Source: Symbiodinium natans (taxonomy: Eukaryota; Sar; Dinophyceae; Suessiales; Symbiodiniaceae). From it: a DNA stretch of 64,000 nt. Shown piece after piece: positions 30,514 to 39,730 of the stretch. Position 1 is the first letter of the stretch; the number at the start of each line of letters is the position of its first letter. The DNA is taken from positions 266,001 to 330,000 of the forward strand of contig CAJNDS010002142.1 of assembly GCA_905221605.1 (NCBI GenBank), given 5' to 3'. A program made the translations under genes and the position numbers. The notes below the pieces were generated by a model. That model was given only the letters and a program-made list of their open reading frames with translations. It ran no database searches and was not told the origin of the DNA.

Positions 30514-30669
30514 GGAAGTTACATGGGCCCTTGATATGGCCCCTCACCTACCCCTTAAGTTCCGCAAGCTCGAGGGCCTCGAACGAGTGCTTGAGTCAGC
30601 AGATTACGACCTTACAGCCCAGACTCCTGTAAGGTGGCTTCATCTGAGCATCGAGAAATCCTCGCTGAC
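30514..30669 (+). CDS. Nudix gene exon: N-terminal domain, first half
   Basis: Contains LKFRKLEGLERVLES and TPVRWLHLSIEKSSL, matching the strand that precedes the pre-Nudix domain in NUDT6 relatives. It ends CTG AC|GCTTGT (GC donor, phase 2). The acceptor CTAAG|GGAAG is a best guess, and a strong GT site at 30629 is passed over because the homology continues through it. Confidence 0.75.
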
Positions 30670-33600
30670 GCTTGTCCCCTCTGGCCGGGGAGTAGGGTTC
30701 AGGGCCCGTTCTCGCTGCTTGCTGCAAGCATCAACAGTAGGGTAGGTGCAGCTTGTGCTCCGACCAAGAACTTAAGGAACTAGCGGCTGGGGGTAGGGGG
30801 GGGGGGGGGGGGGGGGCCTAAGGCCCTCAAGCCTCAACCACTCCTACGGGACAGGGTGGGGGGGGGGGGGGGGGCCGAGGGTTTACACGGTCCAGGGATT
30901 CGGGTTCAGGCTTTGCGGTTCACGGGTTTGAGTTTAGTGTTTACATAATGCGCTTTCAGAAGCCCTTGGTTGCCGGTTCGGTGCCCTGTATAGGCCTTTA
31001 GAAGCTGACAGAGTCCCGTAGTGACACAGGTGGATGTCACGTCCTTCACTGGCCCTCGAAGAGCTACAGCCTAAACTCCAGACCCTGAAACCTTGCACCA
31101 CAAACCCTTAAACCGCGAAACTTCAACCCCTGAACCCAAACTTGTAAACCCTAAACCCCTAAAACCCTAAACCCCTAAACCCAAGCGTGTAAAGCCTAAA
31201 CCCCTAAACCTTAAACCCCTAAACCCGCACTTGCAGCCCCTAAACCCCAAACTCCGAAGATCCAATCTAAGAAGTTTAAAGTCAGGAGACCTTTAACCCC
31301 TAAACCTTTAACCCCTAAACCCTAAACGCCCTAAACGCCCTAAACCCTGAACCCCTAAGCCCCTAACCCCGAAGCTCCCCTTCCTGGGATGCCCAGCAGT
31401 GCCCTTATTCCCTTTTTGGGGGCTCTAGGTTTCCCTATAAACCCCTTATAAACCCCTTTAAGCAAATATGGGCACCCTTTTTGAGCCTTGGTTACTGGGC
31501 AACCTAGCTTCTAAGAAGTATCAAGTCAGGATACCTTAAACCCCTGAACCCTAAACGCCCTAACCCTAAACCCTGAACCCCTAAGCCCCTAACCCCGAAG
31601 CTCCCTTCTAAGAAGTGTCCTTTGTGATGCTTTACGGTAACTTTAGATCTTTACCTTTTTTGGGTTTAGTGGGTTTCTTAATAAGGCAGCTAAAAGTTTA
31701 ATTTATAGCTACCTTCCTGAGTGCAGCCAGTTTAGGGTTTAGGGTTTAGGGTTTAGGGTTTAGGCAACCTAGCTTCTAAGAAGTATCAAGTCAGGATACC
31801 TATTGCCACCAAAGAGTTCGGCTTCGAGTTCCACCATGACGCTTGAAGCGGACTTGAGTTTAGGGTTTAGGGTTTAGGGTTTAGGGTTTGGGGTTTGGGT
31901 TTTTTTTTTTCTTTTGGGGGGGGGGGGGGGTTCTGGGGTTTTATCGGTTTTTTTGGGGGGTTCAGGGTTCAGGGTTTAGTGGTTTAGGGTCGGCTGTGGC
32001 AGGCCGATGCACGTCTAGATTTGCCGCCCGACGCAATGTTCGTTGCGCTCGGAAATCCTATCAACCCTAAACCCTAAACCGCTCCAGCATCGCGAGCCCG
32101 AGTATGAGGGCGGAGGTAACTTGTAACATGCAGACCCCAAAATGGGAAGGAACGGTTTGGAGGGTTTAAGGTTCGGAGTTGGGAGCATAGGGTTTAGGGT
32201 TTAGGGTTTAGGGTTTAGGGTTTAGGGTGTTGCACCATGTTTAGCAGGGGCCCCCTCCGTAAAGTCGAGCTTGCCGGGCTATTCCGTACCGTGCGACCGT
32301 TTGAGGCCCTGTGGGATCCGCTACGCAGTCAAGTCGTCCGGGTGTTAGAAGAATATTTCGTGTGGCGCATCTTTGACCAAAATCTGTTTCGACTATTCGG
32401 GGGGAGGGGGGAGACTGTTCACTAGATAGGGCGCGGCATGATTTCTCTGGCATAGTATAAGGCTATCGGATCCATATACTAGAATTATGCTGGAATTCTC
32501 GACTGAACAACATCGGCGCTAAGAGTTCGAAGCATGAGTTCAGCCGCAACCGCCTTGAACGATCCACGCACGCGGCGAGTTCGCTTGACCATACTCGTCG
32601 ACACAATAGTCCAGGTTTTCGATTAAACTACCTGGCTGCCGCCCGAGAATCGACTGCTATTCGGAGGCTGCTCATGATGGCTCTAAACCCTAAACCCTCA
32701 ACCCTAAACCCTAAACCCTAAACCCTAAGCCCTAAACCCTATTCGGAGGCTGCAGGGGCTTCGCTCCATGGAGTGATGCGCCTTTACGGCTCCTGATTGT
32801 GGCGGGTCTGAATACCACAACTAAGAAGTTTCTAGGATGCCCAGTAGTACCCTTATTCCCTTTTTGGTAGGTTTAGGTTCCCTTAGAAACCCCTTTAAGC
32901 AAAAAAGGGCACCCTTTTTCATCCTAGGTTACTGGGCAACCTAGGTTTATTCTGAACTCATATGAAGTAGGGTTTATATTACTGTTTTTGGTGAGTGTAT
33001 ATAAGGTTCCTTTTTCATATTGGTGAGTGTATGTACTTGGTGTCCTTTTGGGGGTACAAGAAATATATACCCTACTCCATATGGGGGTTTACGAAAATAA
33101 GGGAGCCCTAATATAGACCCCCCCCCCCCCCCCCAAATAGTAGGATTCCCTTGTGCCAGTAGCAATACGGCCCCCCCCCCCCCCCCCAAAAAGGTACCCC
33201 TAGTATCGTAACCCCCCATATAGGGGAGACCCTAACCCTAAACCCTAAACCCTAAACCCTAAACCCTAAACCCTAAACCCTAAACCCTAAACCCTCTCCT
33301 ACAAGTAGACTCCGAGCCACAGGCTGAGCCCGATCATGTCATGATGACGAAGTGGTTGCATGGCTGAGCTGAAGGAGTTGGGGTTTAGGGTTTAGGGTTT
33401 AGGGTTTAGGGTTTAGGGTTTAGGGTTTAGGGTTTAGGGTTTAGGGTTTCGGGTTTCGGGTTCATGGCCTTAGGGGTTTGAGTCTGAGGGTTGAGGGTGT
33501 TGGTTTTCGTTTTTGATGGCTTTAGGGCTTGGGGTTGAGGATTCACGATTTAGGCTTTGGATTCTGAGTCTGGCAGAATGAGAAGATCTGAAGGGGTGAT

Positions 33601-36600
33601 GTGCAAGGAATCAAGAACCTTGGCGACCTGAAGGATGCGGTAAAAGCCTTTGGGTACTACAGTGCACCAATTTGAAGCACTTTCTCTGCTGCGTGAATTT
33701 AATATATAAACGAACGAACGGCACGAGTGAATGATTGGTTTTCGTGCTACATTCGCGAGCTCTTTGCATTTATTATTGCTCGCGGGATAATATTATTAAT
33801 AAAACTACGAAGAGAGCGTATTTTTACTGCTGTTATAATGAACAAAGTGAAGCATGAACAGCATTAAAAATAGTGAACGAAGTACGAAACAAAGTGAATG
33901 CAGCATATTTTGTAGTACTAATGAAATCTCATTTACAATCATATCCTTGTCCTTTGATCATAAATTATTTTGGAATATTGGTTTTTTATTAGGAATTACT
34001 ATTTTATTACAAATTATTACAGGAATCTTCTTAGGTTTACATTATACATCAGATATTAATTCAGCATATTTTTCTCTTTTCTTTTTAATTAGAGAAATAT
34101 ATTATGGATGGTGTTTACGTTATCTTCATTCTAATGGTGTATCATTTGTCTTTCTTTTTATATTTCTTCATCTTGGAAGAGCTATATCTTATGCTTCATA
34201 TTTTTATAATCCAAATACTTGGTTTTCTGGAATTATTATTTACTTCTTCTTAATGGGAACAGCATTTATGGGTTATGTTTTACCTTTAGGACAAATGAGT
34301 TTATGAGGAGTTACAGTAATTACAAATTTATTATCTCCATTTCCATCTTTAATAGAATGGCTTTGTGGAGGACATTATATTTACAATCCAACATTAAAGA
34401 GGTTCTTTGTCTTTCATTTTCTATTTCCATTTCTTCTTTGTGCTTTTCTTCTTTTTCATATTTTTAATCTACATTTTCTATCTTCTAATAATCCTTTAAG
34501 GAATTCCACTAATAATAAAATAGCATTTTTTCCTTTCATTATTAGTAAAGATTTCTATGGAAAGATATTAATTCTCTATCTATATCTTCTTCAAATTCAT
34601 TTCGGCTTCTCTTCTTTCTCACATCCAGATAATGCATTAGAAGCATGTGGATTACTTACTCCTTTACATATAGTACCTGAATGGTGTTTCTTATGCCAAT
34701 ATGCTATGTTAAAAGCTGTACCAAATAAAAATGCAGGATTCATTATCTTATTTACTTCTATCTTCATCCTATTTTACTTTATGAGAAGTCTTTCAATGTC
34801 ATTCTATTTTATAATTAAGACGTCCAGTAGATTTAATGGTTTTTATCTGTGCTTTTGGTTTCTTTCACTTTTTTACCTTTGAAATTCAGCTGTCAGGCTT
34901 CGGAGCCCAACAAGTGCCCGAAAACTTAAACCCTAAACCCTAACACATAAACCCTAAACCCTAAACCCTGAACCCTAAACCCTAAACCCTAAGCGTTGAG
35001 GCTGCCTAAGGATGCTCCGAACACGCTGCCTGCAAACGCGAGCCACACCATCGGCGTGGGTGCGCTCGTCACGAACTCTGAAGTCTCTTGGCTCCTTACG
35101 CGGCTCAGGGTTTAGGGTTTAGGGTTTTAGGGTTTAGGGTTTGGGGTTTGGGGTTTGGGGTTAGGGGTTTAGGGGTTTAGGGTTTGGGGCTTGGGGTTTA
35201 AGAGTCAGGACACAAAGTTGAAGCCCGAAGGGCCCAACATCCCTTACGTAAGTAAGGAGTAGACCTTAAAGCAAACTAAGGATCCCACAGCTCCTAGGCC
35301 CAATCCACTGTCTTGCGCCGTGCCCATGGCCTGGGGCCGGCCTCAGAACCTCCTCAAACTTGTCTGGGGTGGTATAGACACGGTTTAGGGTTTAGGGTTT
35401 AGGGTTTAGGGTTTAGGGTTTAGGGTTTAGGGAATCTTTCTTCAGGTTAAGATTTAGTATCAAGCTGCCCTGAACTCATATCTTCGTAGGGAATTTGGGA
35501 GTAAGGTACCCTGTCTACTCCCTTGAGGGGTGGATGTATAAGGAGATTCTATAAGGTACCTAGTGCAGTACTTCCCCACTAAAGGAACTGAAGAACCCTG
35601 TAGTTCCTAAACCCTAACCCCTCAACCCTAAACCCTAAACCCTGAACCCTAAACCCTAAACCCTAAACCCTAAAACCCTAAACCCTAACCCGGGCTAGAA
35701 AGCAAAGTTGCAAGGGGCACATCCTCCTGGTCCGGGAGCGCACGGGCCCAGCTGGCCGCTCCGGAGTATGGAAGATCCCCACCGGCATGGTGGATGCGGG
35801 TGAGGCCCTCTGAGGGAGGTTTGGGTCAGCTTTTTAATAGTAGTCTCCAGAAAGGGTTTAGGGTTTAGGATTTACTGTAGGGTTTAGGGTTTAGGGTTTA
35901 GGGTTGGAACATCAATATCCTAATGCCCTTAAGGTCAAATATAGGGAAACCCAGTACTACTCATCCTAAGCCCATGTTCCAACTTTCTGGAGTTTACTGC
36001 AGGTTTTGGAGGACCGAAAATCCTTTCTCTTGTGGGATTTTGGGTACAGGTTTGAGAGTCTGCGGTGTAGGGTCTTAGGGTGACTCCGGCTCTGGGCGTG
36101 CGGCGGCTGAAATCGTTGAGGTTTAGGATGGTTTAGGGTTTGGGGTTTAGGGTTTAGGGTTTATAGGGTTTAGGGTTTAGGGTTCAGGGTTCAGGGTTCA
36201 GGGTTCAGGGTTTAGGGTTTAGGTGTCGTGTCCGCTCCAGGGCCTTTGAGAGGTGCGGAGCTTTGGCACAGAGCATGGTAAGTTTTTACCCCAGTTCTTA
36301 GAAGGGATTATAGTACCCCCTATAGCAATCCCTATCAAGGACTGTCAGTATAAGGGGGAACATCCCAAGCTAAACCTCAAATAGCATGTTAGCCCCAGCA
36401 GAATTAGAAGCGTTTCGCACCCCACCAGGAGCTTCATGAAGCAGTCGTCCGAGAGGTGAAGGAGGCCCGTGCATGGAGGGCTGAGGGTTTGGGATTCGTG
36501 GTAAGGTTGACATTGTGCTCATTTTGGGTGCCCCAGGCCCCAAACCCTAAACCCAAAACTCGCAAGCTAGACCTGAGAATCCAAGCTCACATTCCACCCA

Positions 36601-38374
36601 AGCCTAGAAGCCCAGCCTGCCACGATTACATCACTTGTTTAAGTAGACCCAGCAGTATTCTAGGAATACAAGGGTAGTCTTTGGGTTTCAAGGGGATTAT
36701 AAGGCTTAAGAAAGGAATCAGGGCTAAGCCCTGCGCAGATGCCAGCACGATCGCATGACAGGAGACGGGCATTGACGCAACGTTTGAGTATTTCGGGGCG
36801 TTCACTATGAATCACGGCCAGCTCCCCAGTGCTTGCATCTTACAAGCCCAAGAAGCTCATCTTAAACCCGCAGCCTAAACCCAATGAAACTATGAAGCTC
36901 TTTCATCCTAAACTCAAGCCTCGTTCGGGCTTTAAACCCTGAACCAAATAATCATGGTGAGAGCAGGTGTGGTGCGAATGCGTTAGGGATTCTTATGGGG
37001 GGGGGGGGGGGGGTTGGGGTTCCAGGTATGGACATGTCTGCACCTCGCAAATGGCAAATTATCATGCTCGACTTTCGGCTGCTTGCGCAAGACCTACACT
37101 GAAGCATATCCTAAATCCTAAACCCCCGAAAATAAGGCTTCAAACCCCCATGGACCCTCAAGAATTGCGTCCCAGCTTCCCCAAAAAAACCTAACCCCCC
37201 CCCCCCCCCCCCCACCAAAATAAGGCCTGCAAACCCATACTATAGGGTCTAAGAGATTCCCTTACGATCCCTATATGACTACACTTTCCTAACCCCCCGC
37301 CCCCCCAAATACCCTGTTCTAAGTACTAATGCCCCCGATATTCGACCCCCGAAAAGTAGCGCTCTCCAGTGCCTGGAGGTTCAGGGTACTTATAACCCCT
37401 AATTTTAACTGTACTTATGAGCCCCCTAAGTCCCCTAAGTAGGTTATAAGTACGTAGACTTAGAACTGTGGTTATAAGTACCCATGAACCTCCAAGTGGG
37501 ACGTCCCAGGTGGCAATCTGGCGCATGAGCCTTGGTCAAAAAAGGTTTAGGGTTTAGGGTTTAGGGTTTAAGGTTTAAGGGCTTAGGGGTTTAGACAGTT
37601 CAGAGATTTTGGAAATTTAGTAGATTTAGGGGTTTAGAGGGTTTAGAGGGTTTGGAGGGTTTAGAGGGTTTAGAGGGTTTGGAGGGTTTGGAGGGTTTCA
37701 AGGGTTTAGAGGGTTTAGAGGGTTTAGAGGGTTTAGAGGGTTTAGGGGCTTAGGGGTTTAGGGGTTTAGAGGGTTTAGACTGTTTAGAGGGCTTAGGGTG
37801 AAGGGGTTTCGGTGTTTAGGGGTTTAGAGGGTTTAGGGGTTTAGAGGGTTTTGAGGGTATAGGGGGGGTTTAGGAGGGTTTAGGGGTTTAGAGGGTGGTA
37901 AGCTCAGAGCTTCGTTGCGGTTGAACGGTTGGGCCGGTGGCAGGTCGCGTCTGCTGGAAAGCTCTTTGAACCGAAAGTCCCAGAATCTGGGACTCCCTTT
38001 AAACCGAACTGCATTGCTGGCCCAAATAGCCCCCACAGCCCTGAGTGAGCACACTTCACACTTCTTGGGATACTATAATCCCCTATAGCACTGAAAGTGT
38101 ACACTTTTTTGGGGGCTTATGAACTCAGCAACTAAGAGCCTCAATTAAAGCAATATACCTTATTTCACACCAAGGACCCTCTATAATAGTGTCATGTCTA
38201 TTCCCTTTATTAAGGGGTCCTTGAACTCTCCCTTCTTCAAGGGGCGTTTTAGGGTTTAGGGTTTAGGGTTCAGGGTTCAGGGTTTAGGGTTTAGGGTTTA
38301 GGGTTTAGGGTTTAGGGGTTGCCCCAGCCAAGGAGGGGAAGAGCAACATCTTCTTCATAGTCAAATGCAGCTTG
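30514..38374 (+). CDS. NUDT6-type Nudix hydrolase, spliced gene
   Basis: Eight exons on + join in one frame: 30514-30669, 31795-31840, 33323-33354, 35001-35082, 35715-35804, 36429-36464, 36762-36828 and 38328-38374. They spell the N-terminal domain typical of NUDT6 and the plant ADP-ribose/NADH Nudix enzymes (VRWLHLSIEKSS, GFEFHH, AEPDHVMMTKWLP, LPANASHTIGVGA), then the Nudix fold with KIPTGMVDAGE. The Nudix box G-x5-E-x7-REV-x-EE-x-GI is complete across three exons; its glutamates bind the metal ions used to hydrolyse nucleoside-diphosphate-linked substrates. IFFIVKC follows as the next beta strand. Substrate cannot be set from sequence; relatives use ADP-ribose or NADH. Four of seven introns have GC donors. 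Neither a certain start nor a C-terminal end is seen; 30091 and 40687 are candidate flanking exons. A mitochondrial cob copy lies in intron 3. Confidence 0.85.
31383..31508. mobile_element. Fold-back element family B, copy 2
   Basis: Starts CTGGGATGCCCAGCAGTGCCC and ends GGTTACTGGGCAACCTAG. Confidence 0.75.
31622..31730. mobile_element. Repeat element family G, copy 3
   Basis: GATGCTTTACGGTAACTTTAG through AATTTATAGCTACC to GAGTGCAGCCAG, followed at once by TTTAGGG units. Confidence 0.7.
31795..31840 (+). CDS. Nudix gene exon: GFEFHH motif
   Basis: TCAAGTCAG|G completes the Thr codon from the previous exon, then IPIATKEFGFEFHHD and GC donor GAC|GCTTGA. The [EK]GFxxHH motif precedes AEPD in this family. 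Confidence 0.85.
32003..32065 (+). CDS. Doubtful exon-like frame in a Nudix intron
   Basis: GTGGCAG|GCC opens ADARLDLPPDAMFVALGN and runs into CCCTAAA. The Nudix homology joins 31840 directly to 33323, leaving no room for it in that transcript. It could be an alternative exon or chance. Confidence 0.2.
32237..32425 (+). CDS. Open frame of unknown status, 62 codons
   Basis: ATG to TAG, starting MFSRGPLRKVELAGLFRTV and continuing with Leu/Val/Phe-rich segments. Unique, non-telomeric sequence inside the Nudix intron. A 70-codon frame overlaps on the minus strand. Could be a nested gene, a retained insertion or chance. Confidence 0.25.
   Translation: MFSRGPLRKVELAGLFRTVRPFEALWDPLRSQVVRVLEEYFVWRIFDQNLFRLFGGRGETVH
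32534..32614 (+). CDS. Open frame with start codon, unknown status
   Basis: MSSAATALNDPRTRRVRLTI and on to CAG|GTTTTC. Also inside the Nudix intron. Together with 32237 it marks a 450-bp unique GC-rich block of unexplained origin. Confidence 0.25.
32831..32945. mobile_element. Fold-back element family B, copy 3
   Basis: TCTAGGATGCCCAGTAGTACC at the left mirrors GGTTACTGGGCAACCTAG at the right; nearly identical to copy 1 at 1745. Confidence 0.8.
32955..33083. mobile_element. Fold-back element family K, copy 2
   Basis: CATATGAAGTAGGGTTTATAT at the left mirrors ATATATACCCTACTCCATATG at the right. It directly abuts a family H element. Confidence 0.7.
33084..33229. mobile_element. Fold-back element family H
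   Basis: ATATGGGGGTTTACGAAAAT at the left mirrors AGTATCGTAACCCCCCATAT at the right, with two long C runs inside. Confidence 0.65.
33232..33293. repeat. CCCTAAA array
   Basis: Nine units, 30 bp upstream of the Nudix exon at 33323. Confidence 0.9.
33323..33354 (+). CDS. Nudix gene exon: AEPD motif
   Basis: GAGCCACAG|GCT opens AEPDHVMMTK with TG|GTTGCA as phase-2 donor, so Trp is completed by the next exon. This is the HHAEPDxxMLxxWLP signature of the family. A GC donor at 33363 is also possible but breaks the homology. Confidence 0.85.
33380..33463. repeat. TTTAGGG array
   Basis: Eleven to twelve units, 25 bp downstream of the Nudix exon, mirroring the CCCTAAA array before it. Confidence 0.9.
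33608..33675 (+). CDS. Doubtful exon-like frame before the cob copy
   Basis: IKNLGDLKDAVKAFGYYSAPI then TGA, after GTGCAAG|GA. It lies within the Nudix intron, where no further exon is needed. Confidence 0.2.
33715..33790. other. Hairpins in the mitochondrial spacer
   Basis: CGCGAGC and GCTCGCG pair around a 17-base loop (about 33755-33786), and GCACGA pairs with TCGTGC just upstream. Small inverted repeats are usual in dinoflagellate mtDNA spacers. Confidence 0.55.
33854..34882 (+). pseudogene. cob: Mitochondrial cytochrome b copy (cob), two in-frame TGA
   Basis: From about residue 30 the frame is cytochrome b: LFWNIGFLLGITILL, GIFLGLHYTSD, an SxxFxxLFxHxGR-like haem helix, YVLPLGQMS, GVTVITNLLSPFP, FFVFHFLFPF, SHPDNALEA and VPEWCFLCQYAMLKAVPNK. 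Cytochrome b is the quinol-oxidising core of respiratory complex III in the inner mitochondrial membrane. The frame is intact over 343 codons except for TGA at 34304, exactly at the conserved Trp of the QMSxWG motif. The second TGA (34880) also falls where relatives have Trp, so the copy is cut shortly after it and lacks the last residues. Six other Trp codons are TGG. In the nucleus it would not be expressed as cytochrome b. The ATG is uncertain because myzozoan cob often lacks one. Confidence 0.85.
35001..35082 (+). CDS. Nudix gene exon: LPANASH motif
   Basis: GCGTTGAG|G completes Trp, then LPKDAPNTLPANASHTIGVG and ALVTNSE, donor GAA|GTCTCT, phase 0. The PANASHxxGVGAxV segment leads into the Nudix fold. 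Bracketed by CCCTAAA and TTTAGGG. Reading from the internal ATG at 35012 gives a presequence-like peptide, but that frame is rejected because of the homology. Confidence 0.9.
35380..35432. repeat. TTTAGGG array
   Basis: Seven units in the intron between 35082 and 35715. Confidence 0.9.
35715..35804 (+). CDS. Nudix gene exon: start of the Nudix fold
   Basis: GTTGCAAG|GGG opens GHILLVRERTG and VWKIPTGMVDAGE; the last residues are G-x5-E of the Nudix box. GC donor GAG|GCCCTC, phase 0. The nearby GT (35800) would put a stop in the next exon, so the GC site is required. Confidence 0.9.
35907..36003. mobile_element. Fold-back element family F, truncated copy
   Basis: GGTTGGAACATCAATATCC to CCAACTTTCTGGAGTTTACTG. 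The outer part of the left arm is replaced by TTTAGGG units. Confidence 0.65.
36268..36370. mobile_element. Fold-back element family A, right half clear
   Basis: It ends GTCAGTATAAGGGGGAACATC; the left arm is degenerate. Confidence 0.5.
36429..36464 (+). CDS. Nudix gene micro-exon: catalytic helix
   Basis: CCCACCAG|GAG opens ELHEAVVREVKE, the x7-REV-x-E part of the Nudix box, and closes GAG|GCCCGT. Twelve codons, phase 0, GC donor. The REV-x-E glutamates coordinate the metal ions. Confidence 0.9.
36762..36828 (+). CDS. Nudix gene exon: end of the Nudix box
   Basis: ATGACAG|GAG opens ETGIDATFEYFGAFTMNHG and ends CCC A|GTGCTT. ETGI completes the box. Confidence 0.9.
37231..37338. mobile_element. 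Fold-back element family I, degenerate copy
   Basis: CTATAGGGTCTAAGAGATTCCC at the left and CCTGTTCTAAGTACTAATGCC at the right follow the family I motif order. Confidence 0.45.
37374..37500. mobile_element. Fold-back element family D, copy like the 5' long element
   Basis: CTGGAGGTTCAGGGTACTTAT at the left faces CCCATGAACCTCCAAGTGG at the right. Confidence 0.75.
37612..37890. repeat. Array of GGGTTTAGA 9-mers
   Basis: About twenty-five units of GGGTTTAGA with GGGTTTGGA and GGGTTTAGG variants. Confidence 0.9.
37908..38044 (+). CDS. Candidate exon of unknown status
   Basis: AGCTCAG|A opens ASLRLNGWAGGRSRLLESSL and continues in frame to CTG A|GTGAGC, a good donor. It lies between two Nudix exons whose phases already fit each other, so it may be an alternative exon; the minus strand is also open here. 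Confidence 0.3.
38328..38374 (+). CDS. Nudix gene exon: strand after the Nudix box
   Basis: TTGCCCCAG|CC completes a Thr codon, then KEGKSNIFFIVKCSL. The KSDxFFVxx segment follows the box in relatives. The end is set at GC donor TTG|GCTCAG; a GT at 38393 is possible. Confidence 0.75.
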
Positions 38375-38947
38375 GCTCAGTGGCAGTTTCTTGTCAAGCC
38401 CGTTGGCCTTCAAGTCCCTAAGCTCTAAACCCTAAAGTAGGTTGAGTATGAGTTCTTTCAGAGTCCGAGCTGCAACCCCAAATCCTAAATCGTGAGCCCT
38501 AAAACCCATCTACTCAAGGCACATACTAAGGGACCTCGGAACTACCCTAAGACAGCAGCGTCCTCCAAAGAGCTTCATGAGCCCCGTCGAACCCTCCCCC
38601 ACCCCCCCCCCCCACCCCCAGCTGCGTAAATGCAGCAAAAGCATGAGGGTAAGTCCCCATTTTAGGGCTCAGTATAGTTAGGGTTTCGGGTTTAGGGGTT
38701 TAGGGGTTTAGGGTTTAGGGGTTTGGGGTTTAGGGTTTAGGGTTTAGGGGTTGCAAGGTATAGGAGCCCCGAAATTGGGTTTTTCGGTTTGGTAACTTGG
38801 GCCAGAAGTCCAGTGAGGATACCTGCTATAGAAAGAGTCGCCTTCACTTGCTACTACTTGAGCCAGCGCTGCTCTGAAGAGTAACATCGCATAAAGCGGA
38901 GGCAGTCTGCCTCGGGCATAAGGTCAAAATAGCACCAAGGTACTCTA

Positions 38948-39072
38948 CTAATTTGCTTAAGAACCCCCCCACAAAACCAAATACATTAATCCCTATAATG
39001 CCCTTATGAGGAAGAGGAAGAATGTTTTTTGTTTTTGATATGTTTGGGGGGGGGGGTTCTTAAACAGACAGT
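38948..39072. mobile_element. Fold-back element family E
   Basis: CTACTAATTTGCTTAAGAACC at the left mirrors GGTTCTTAAACAGACAGTAG at the right. Confidence 0.65.
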
Positions 39073-39654
39073 AGTACTTGACCCCGGTGAACCCAAACCC
39101 CTAGGCAAAGCGCTGAGCAACCAGATCCAAATGTGCCAAAGCAGCGGCCTTAGTTTGGGGATACCTACTTTCGGGGTTCCTATAGCAAGTGTTGGGGTTT
39201 AGGGTTTTGGGTTTACAGGGTTTAGAGGGTTTTAGCTTTAGGTTTCAGGGTTCAGGTTTCGGGTTTCGAGTTTAGGGGCATATCAGGAGTAAGTGGATCT
39301 CACTTTTTTCAAACACCCCAGATGACGTCTGCACCCTAACTTCTGGAAACCTCAATTGCAGTTGATGTTGGGATGTTCCCCCCCTTATACTAGCAGTCCT
39401 GAGTATAGGGTTGAGGTTACTCTTGGGTCTCGACATGATCCGTCGCGGGGGTATCCAGGGCCACAACTTCGTAAGGCTAACGGTTCAGGATTCCTGGAGT
39501 ATGTAGAGGAAAACCCAAAACCCATAGAATGGACATTTTTTTTGCATAATGTTGACTTCGCATTAATAAACCCCCCCCTTCATTGATCAATCTCTCCGGC
39601 CAGGGCCTCCTCAATAGTATCCGCCTAAAAACTGGTAGGACGTAGTATTAGTTT

Positions 39655-39694
39655 TAGTATTAGGTAGTAGTACCACTAGTAGTACTAGTAGTAC

Positions 39695-39730
<36 letters not shown>

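Larger units (their letters stand above)
33690..34890 (+). mobile_element. Nuclear insertion of mitochondrial DNA (NUMT)
   Basis: An abrupt block of very A/T-rich sequence, free of telomeric repeats, carrying cob and about 160 bp of upstream spacer. The left border is near GAATTTAATATATAAACG; the right border lies just after the second TGA, where GC-rich sequence resumes. It lies in the Nudix intron between 33354 and 35001, same strand. Organelle-type composition inside a spliced nuclear gene makes transfer far likelier than an assembly of mtDNA, but a chimeric contig cannot be excluded. Confidence 0.8.

Noticed and set aside
32534-33675. A 62-codon three-exon gene (32534, 33323, 33608) with agreeing phases
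   Set aside because: The middle exon belongs to the Nudix gene (AEPDHVMM motif) and uses a different donor; the phase agreement was coincidental. This shows that phase alone is weak evidence.
33854-34306. cob as a 150-residue truncated gene ending at the first TGA
   Set aside because: Cytochrome b homology continues without a frame change for another 190 codons past that TGA.
35012-35110. Mitochondrial presequence-like start (MLRTRCLQTRATPSAW)
   Set aside because: The overlapping frame is the conserved LPANASH exon of the Nudix gene, fixed by homology and phase, so this frame is a shadow.
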